This document shows positions 6,212-6,282 of a stretch of 6,282 bases of DNA, one piece after another. Where the stretch lies: the NCBI GenBank assembly GCA_002452325.1, contig DKFG01000272.1:1-6282 (forward strand), given 5' to 3'. The number at the start of each line of letters is the position of its first letter. The first letter of the stretch is position 1. The position numbers and the translations under genes are program-made. The notes below the pieces were generated by a model. That model saw only the letters and a program-made list of their open reading frames with translations, searched no databases and was not told the DNA's origin. The stretch is from Geobacter sp. UBA6802 (GTDB lineage: Bacteria; Desulfobacterota; Desulfuromonadia; Geobacterales; Pseudopelobacteraceae).

Positions 6212-6281
6212 TCGCCCTGAGCCTGTCGAAGGGCCGTTCTTTTCTTTTGACGACATGAGAAGGAAGAACGGTGCTTCGACA
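6208..6281. repeat. Pair of inverted REP-like palindromic elements (second cut by the window edge)
   Basis: The first unit contains GCCCTGAGCCTGTCGAAGGGC (in two parts: GCCCTGAGCC at 6214-6223 and TGTCGAAGGGC at 6224-6234), with GCCCT/AGGGC able to pair. The second unit is its inverted partner. TGTCGAAG-GG-CCGTTCTT (6224-6241) matches the reverse complement of 6264-6281 at 16 of 18 positions, across a 22-nt gap. Strings of the type TTCGACAGGCTCAG are recurrent extragenic palindromes in many bacterial genomes. The run TTCTTTTCTTTT after the first unit could let it act as a Rho-independent terminator for the EF-hand transcript, but this is only a possibility. The second unit continues past base 6282. 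Confidence 0.6.
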
Positions 6282-6282
6282 A

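Overview
The window looks like chromosome of a Gram-negative bacterium. It encodes an outer-membrane efflux lipoprotein, a periplasmic adaptor and a CpxR/CpxA-like envelope two-component pair. Base composition is GC-leaning, with long antisense shadow frames typical of such genomes. The lineage cannot be fixed from sequence alone. A Desulfuromonadales (Geobacter-like) or other proteobacterial origin is my guess, held with low confidence.

Layout. Bases 1-5054 hold five tightly packed minus-strand genes. In transcription order they are a CpxR-like response regulator (5054-4347), a CpxA-like sensor kinase (4350-3205), a NodT/TolC-type outer-membrane lipoprotein (3208-1763), a MacA/HlyD-type adaptor (1770-481) and the first 159 codons of a MacB-type ABC ATPase (478-1, cut by the window edge). 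Junctions overlap by 4, 4 and 8 nt, and the last has a 2-nt gap, so this reads as one translationally coupled operon. Bases 5055-5253 are a divergent control region. Bases 5254-6168 (plus strand) encode a Ser-rich protein with three canonical EF-hand calcium loops. Bases 6169-6282 are non-coding and contain paired REP-like palindromes.

How it may work together. The control region carries a perfect 14-bp inverted repeat. Each arm reads GTAAA-N5-GTAA, close to the Enterobacterial CpxR box (GTAAA-N5-GTAAA). One arm abuts the -35 element of a predicted promoter for the regulator operon; the other faces the EF-hand gene. The simplest model is a self-regulating envelope-stress module. The CpxRA-like pair would control its own operon, including a complete tripartite MacA-MacB-TolC-like exporter, and the divergent EF-hand protein. 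That gene sits where enterobacteria keep cpxP, but it is unrelated to CpxP and lacks a Sec signal peptide.

Other points of note are an in-frame A-AAA-AAC slippery heptamer directly before the adaptor stop, whose -1 frame runs into the ABC ATPase; an imperfect 40-bp-period direct repeat in the EF-hand leader; and duplicated helical repeats in the EF-hand protein. No tRNA, rRNA, CRISPR array or transposase was seen.
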